Of a stretch of 64,000 nucleotides of DNA, positions 62,601 to 64,000 are shown piece after piece. How positions within the stretch are numbered: position 1 is the stretch's first letter; each line of letters begins with the position of its first letter. The position numbers and the translations under genes are program-made. The stretch comes from Andalucia godoyi (lineage: Eukaryota; Discoba; Jakobea; Jakobida; Andaluciidae), in NCBI GenBank assembly GCA_009859145.1, contig VRVR01000002.1:124001-188000 (forward strand), read 5' to 3'. The notes beneath the pieces are model-generated. The model worked only from the letters and a program-made list of their open reading frames with translations, was not told the origin of the DNA and ran no database searches.

Positions 62601-64000
62601 ATGATAGAGCGACTGAGAACGGGCTCAAGAACAGCATCGATCGTCTCACCGAGATTCTCAATCAAGACAGGCTCTCCCGCCTGAAGTGCAGCCTCGATCT
62701 GATTCAGATACTTGTCTTGGGTCAACTGCACAATTCGAAGATTGTTCTTCTCTTCGCGGGTCTTGATCCACTTCACACCCTGCAACTGCGGGTCAATCAA
62801 CAATGGCCAACGCTTGGCATTCTTCACAATTGCGCCATTCTCTACCGAGATTCTGTCGGAGGGAAGAAATTCGTTGTTCCATCCAGCAACTTCAGCTTCA
62901 TCCGTCAACACACCGTACAACGGGTCAATGGCAGGAGTAAACGGAATCTCACGAGATTGCATATCCGGAATCCATTTCTCCTTCATGAGACTCTCGCGGA
63001 ACCGACGAGAGAAGGGTCCAATGTACGACAAGAACCCAGCCGCGACAAGGACGTTTCCAATTAACGTCGTCTCAGAGGCCTTCAGATCCTGGATCGACGC
63101 AGCCCAGCGCACATTCTCATCTGCAAGGCCGTTTACCAGGCGTTCTGCCAAGTTCAACTTTTGTTGCGTCTTTGCAGCACGTTCTTCGATCATCATCTTT
63201 TCTTGTCGGGCAGCCTCATACTTGGCAAGCAGCGCGTCAAGCTTGGCTTGCAGCTTGGCGACTTGGTCTTGAACTTTTCGCAAGAATGACTGTGAAGCAT
63301 CAAGCTTCGCTTCCGCAGCGGCGAGCTTCTGTCGCTTAGGCTCTACATCGAGATTCACAAAATGGAACTTCACAATATTACGGACCCATTCGCAAAGGCC
63401 GGCAGCAGCAAAGGACTTTGACCGAATTTGGTCACCGGTGAAGCCTTCCATGTCCACGAATTTCGCGACGGCGTCGACGTTCTGTTGCGGAATATGCTCC
63501 TTGTCGTACTCAATGAGGGACTTCAAGAAACCGTCCACTTGAGCCATCATCTTCTTTGCAGAATTCCACGAAAGATCCTTGGGTATCGGTTTGCCAGGTT
63601 CTGTCAGCAAAATCATAACAGCCGCAGTAACATTCACAACTTCATCTGCTGGCTTTGTGAAGGATTTCAGCTCGGTCAGAGATTTCTTATCGAGCGTGTT
63701 CAGCGCAGCCAGCGCCTCCTGAACGATGGGCTCTGCTTTCGCAAGGTCTGCTTCGCACTCCTTCTTGAACGCATCAACTTCAGACACCAGAGTATTCGTT
63801 TTCTCTTCCTCTACTCGTGCCTGGGCAGTCTGTTCCTCGACGATGTTTCGTTCACGGCCCACGTCAACCAAAATCTGTTCTGTGTCCCGTCGTTTCTCTT
63901 CGACAATAACCTGCTCAGCTTTCAGCTTTTCTTGTAGATCAGCGACTTGCGAAGCGGCATCACGAAGCTTCGCCAGTCCTGTTTCTAGACGCTCAATCTT
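59687..64000 (-). CDS. DNAH9: Outer-arm dynein heavy chain, beta type (C-terminal part)
   Basis: The last 1437 residues of an axonemal dynein heavy chain; the frame is open to the window edge, so the motor start and tail lie outside. In order it has the first stalk coiled coil, the microtubule-binding domain (SLTELKSFTKPADEVVNVTA, FTGDQIRSKS), the returning stalk helix, AAA5 (INFMVTEEGLEDQLLAVVV), AAA6 (TWVILNNIHLMSKW, NEPPQGVKANMTRAF) and the C-terminal domain ending WVLRGVALLLDYVG. GLEDQLLA and NTALIENLENTKKTAKNI are characteristic of the DNAH9/11/17 (Chlamydomonas beta, ODA4) group rather than the gamma/DNAH5 group. It drives flagellar beating. No intron occurs in 4.3 kb. Confidence 0.9.
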   Translation of the reverse strand, partial: KIERLETGLAKLRDAASQVADLQEKLKAEQVIVEEKRRDTEQILVDVGRERNIVEEQTAQARVEEEKTNTLVSEVDAFKKECEADLAKAEPIVQEALAALNTLDKKSLTELKSFTKPADEVVNVTAAVMILLTEPGKPIPKDLSWNSAKKMMAQVDGFLKSLIEYDKEHIPQQNVDAVAKFVDMEGFTGDQIRSKSFAAAGLCEWVRNIVKFHFVNLDVEPKRQKLAAAEAKLDASQSFLRKVQDQVAKLQAKLDALLAKYEAARQEKMMIEERAAKTQQKLNLAERLVNGLADENVRWAASIQDLKASETTLIGNVLVAAGFLSYIGPFSRRFRESLMKEKWIPDMQSREIPFTPAIDPLYGVLTDEAEVAGWNNEFLPSDRISVENGAIVKNAKRWPLLIDPQLQGVKWIKTREEKNNLRIVQLTQDKYLNQIEAALQAGEPVLIENLGETIDAVLEPVLSRSIIRKGRSAYIKLGDKEVEYDDKFKLYLQTKMSNPHYRPEIAAQTTLINFMVTEEGLEDQLLAVVVNKEKPELEEQRVKLLRDMNQFKIELKRCEDNLLFELSNAKGEILENTALIENLENTKKTAKNIQESVAKAQITSKEISESRELYRPAAVRGSLMFFQIDQLTAIDHMYQYSLGSFMTVFVKALNRAPAAEDLPTRVLSIMDTVTESLFSFVSRGLFERHKLIFATMLCFRISAKSGELDPTHLNFLLRGSRKAGAAEAPESVRDIVTDSQWASIQALSEIEGTDPPFSKLPGDLEGSSRRWKEWCETEKPETEKLPLEYKNLSTFQRLLILRCLRPDRMTMAVRLYVGEAMGKKYVEIPQIPLSASFEDSSPVIPIFFILSPGVDPVKEVERLGKNLGYSADNGKIANVSLGQGQESVAMRELEKAYKNGTWVILNNIHLMSKWLIELDKKVEILMGSYEKGDGEGHADFRLFLSAEPSPKIPMGILQRSIKLTNEPPQGVKANMTRAFLAFSEEIWENSSKQAEFKTVIFSLCFFHAVMVERKKFGAQGWNRNYPFSLGDLTTCINVLNNYLEDRPKIPWQDLRYVFGEIMYGGHITDDWDRRLCSSYLRSYVKEELFEGMELFPQFPVPPGTLSYAEYLEFVDTQLPGESPMAFGLHPNAEIGFLTAQGDNMLRTILELQPRSAAGEGAQSVEERTKMLLDDILERIPEELYNLKELSERLEEERSPFQVVFYQECERMNILMLQIRRTLLELDLGLKGDLTISDKMEQLMNALYDDKVPASWEAVAYPSLRPLGSWLVNLLQRNTQLSDWTSDLQIPKVVWLSGFFNPQSYLTAIMQVTARKNAWPLDRMTLATEVTKKRLDEIDGAAREGAFVRGLFIEGARWDLQAGVLEESKLKELCPEMPIMLIKAIPVEKADFKDYYLCPVYRTQDRGPTYVFACNLKSKANPLQWVLRGVALLLDYVG

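Overview
This window is nuclear DNA from a flagellated unicellular eukaryote with a compact, intron-poor genome. Genes are a few hundred bases or less apart on both strands, the standard genetic code fits every gene, and most genes are single uninterrupted reading frames, including a ~9 kb CFAP47 and a ~6.7 kb acetyl-CoA carboxylase. Fifteen short spliceosomal introns could be placed by protein homology and reading phase. Fourteen start GTATG and one GTACG, and nearly all carry a CTAAC/CTAAT/CTTAC-like branch site. Cilium genes (IFT46, ARL13B, ARL6/BBS3, CFAP47, an outer-arm dynein beta-type heavy chain, a probable IFT25-like protein) show a motile 9+2 flagellum. I cannot assign the lineage from sequence alone.

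Layout. 0-9 kb: mitoferrin-like carrier, peroxisomal TYSND1-type protease ending in SKL, first copy of a dispersed repeat, a Pro/Ser-rich multi-span membrane protein, histone stem-loop binding protein (3 exons), HINT-type HIT protein (3 exons). 9-24.7 kb: box C/D snoRNP assembly factor BCD1 (3 exons), CFAP47, ARL13B (head-to-head with CFAP47), an unknown soluble protein, second repeat copy, and a p22phox-like membrane protein with an N-terminal proline-rich region. 25.2-29.8 kb: a decayed island holding a broken NRPS-like gene (two nonsense codons, frameshifts) convergent with and overlapping a frameshifted TLC-domain gene. 30-36.4 kb: prefoldin subunit 3, a single-span protein, a four-span membrane protein behind a ~220 bp CT repeat, ARL6, and an SCP-type CTD phosphatase. 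An assembly gap (36635-37273) follows, flanked by microsatellites. 38-46.9 kb: third repeat copy, PPR-like mitochondrial protein, IFT25/XRCC1-N-like protein, proteasome alpha-4 (3 exons, the first contributing only the ATG), beta-helix protein, TOM40. 47.5-64 kb: IFT46, RRP8 methyltransferase (3 exons), acetyl-CoA carboxylase, a B-box protein (4 exons), dCTP pyrophosphatase, and the C-terminal part of a dynein heavy chain running off the right edge.

The genes do not form one pathway. Three themes recur: flagellum building and beating, mitochondrial biogenesis (TOM40, mitoferrin, PPR-like), and nucleolar/RNA work (BCD1, RRP8, SLBP). Simple-sequence repeats are very dense, both between genes (CT, CA, GTT, GAA, GAT) and inside them (Asp, Glu and Pro-Gln tracts).
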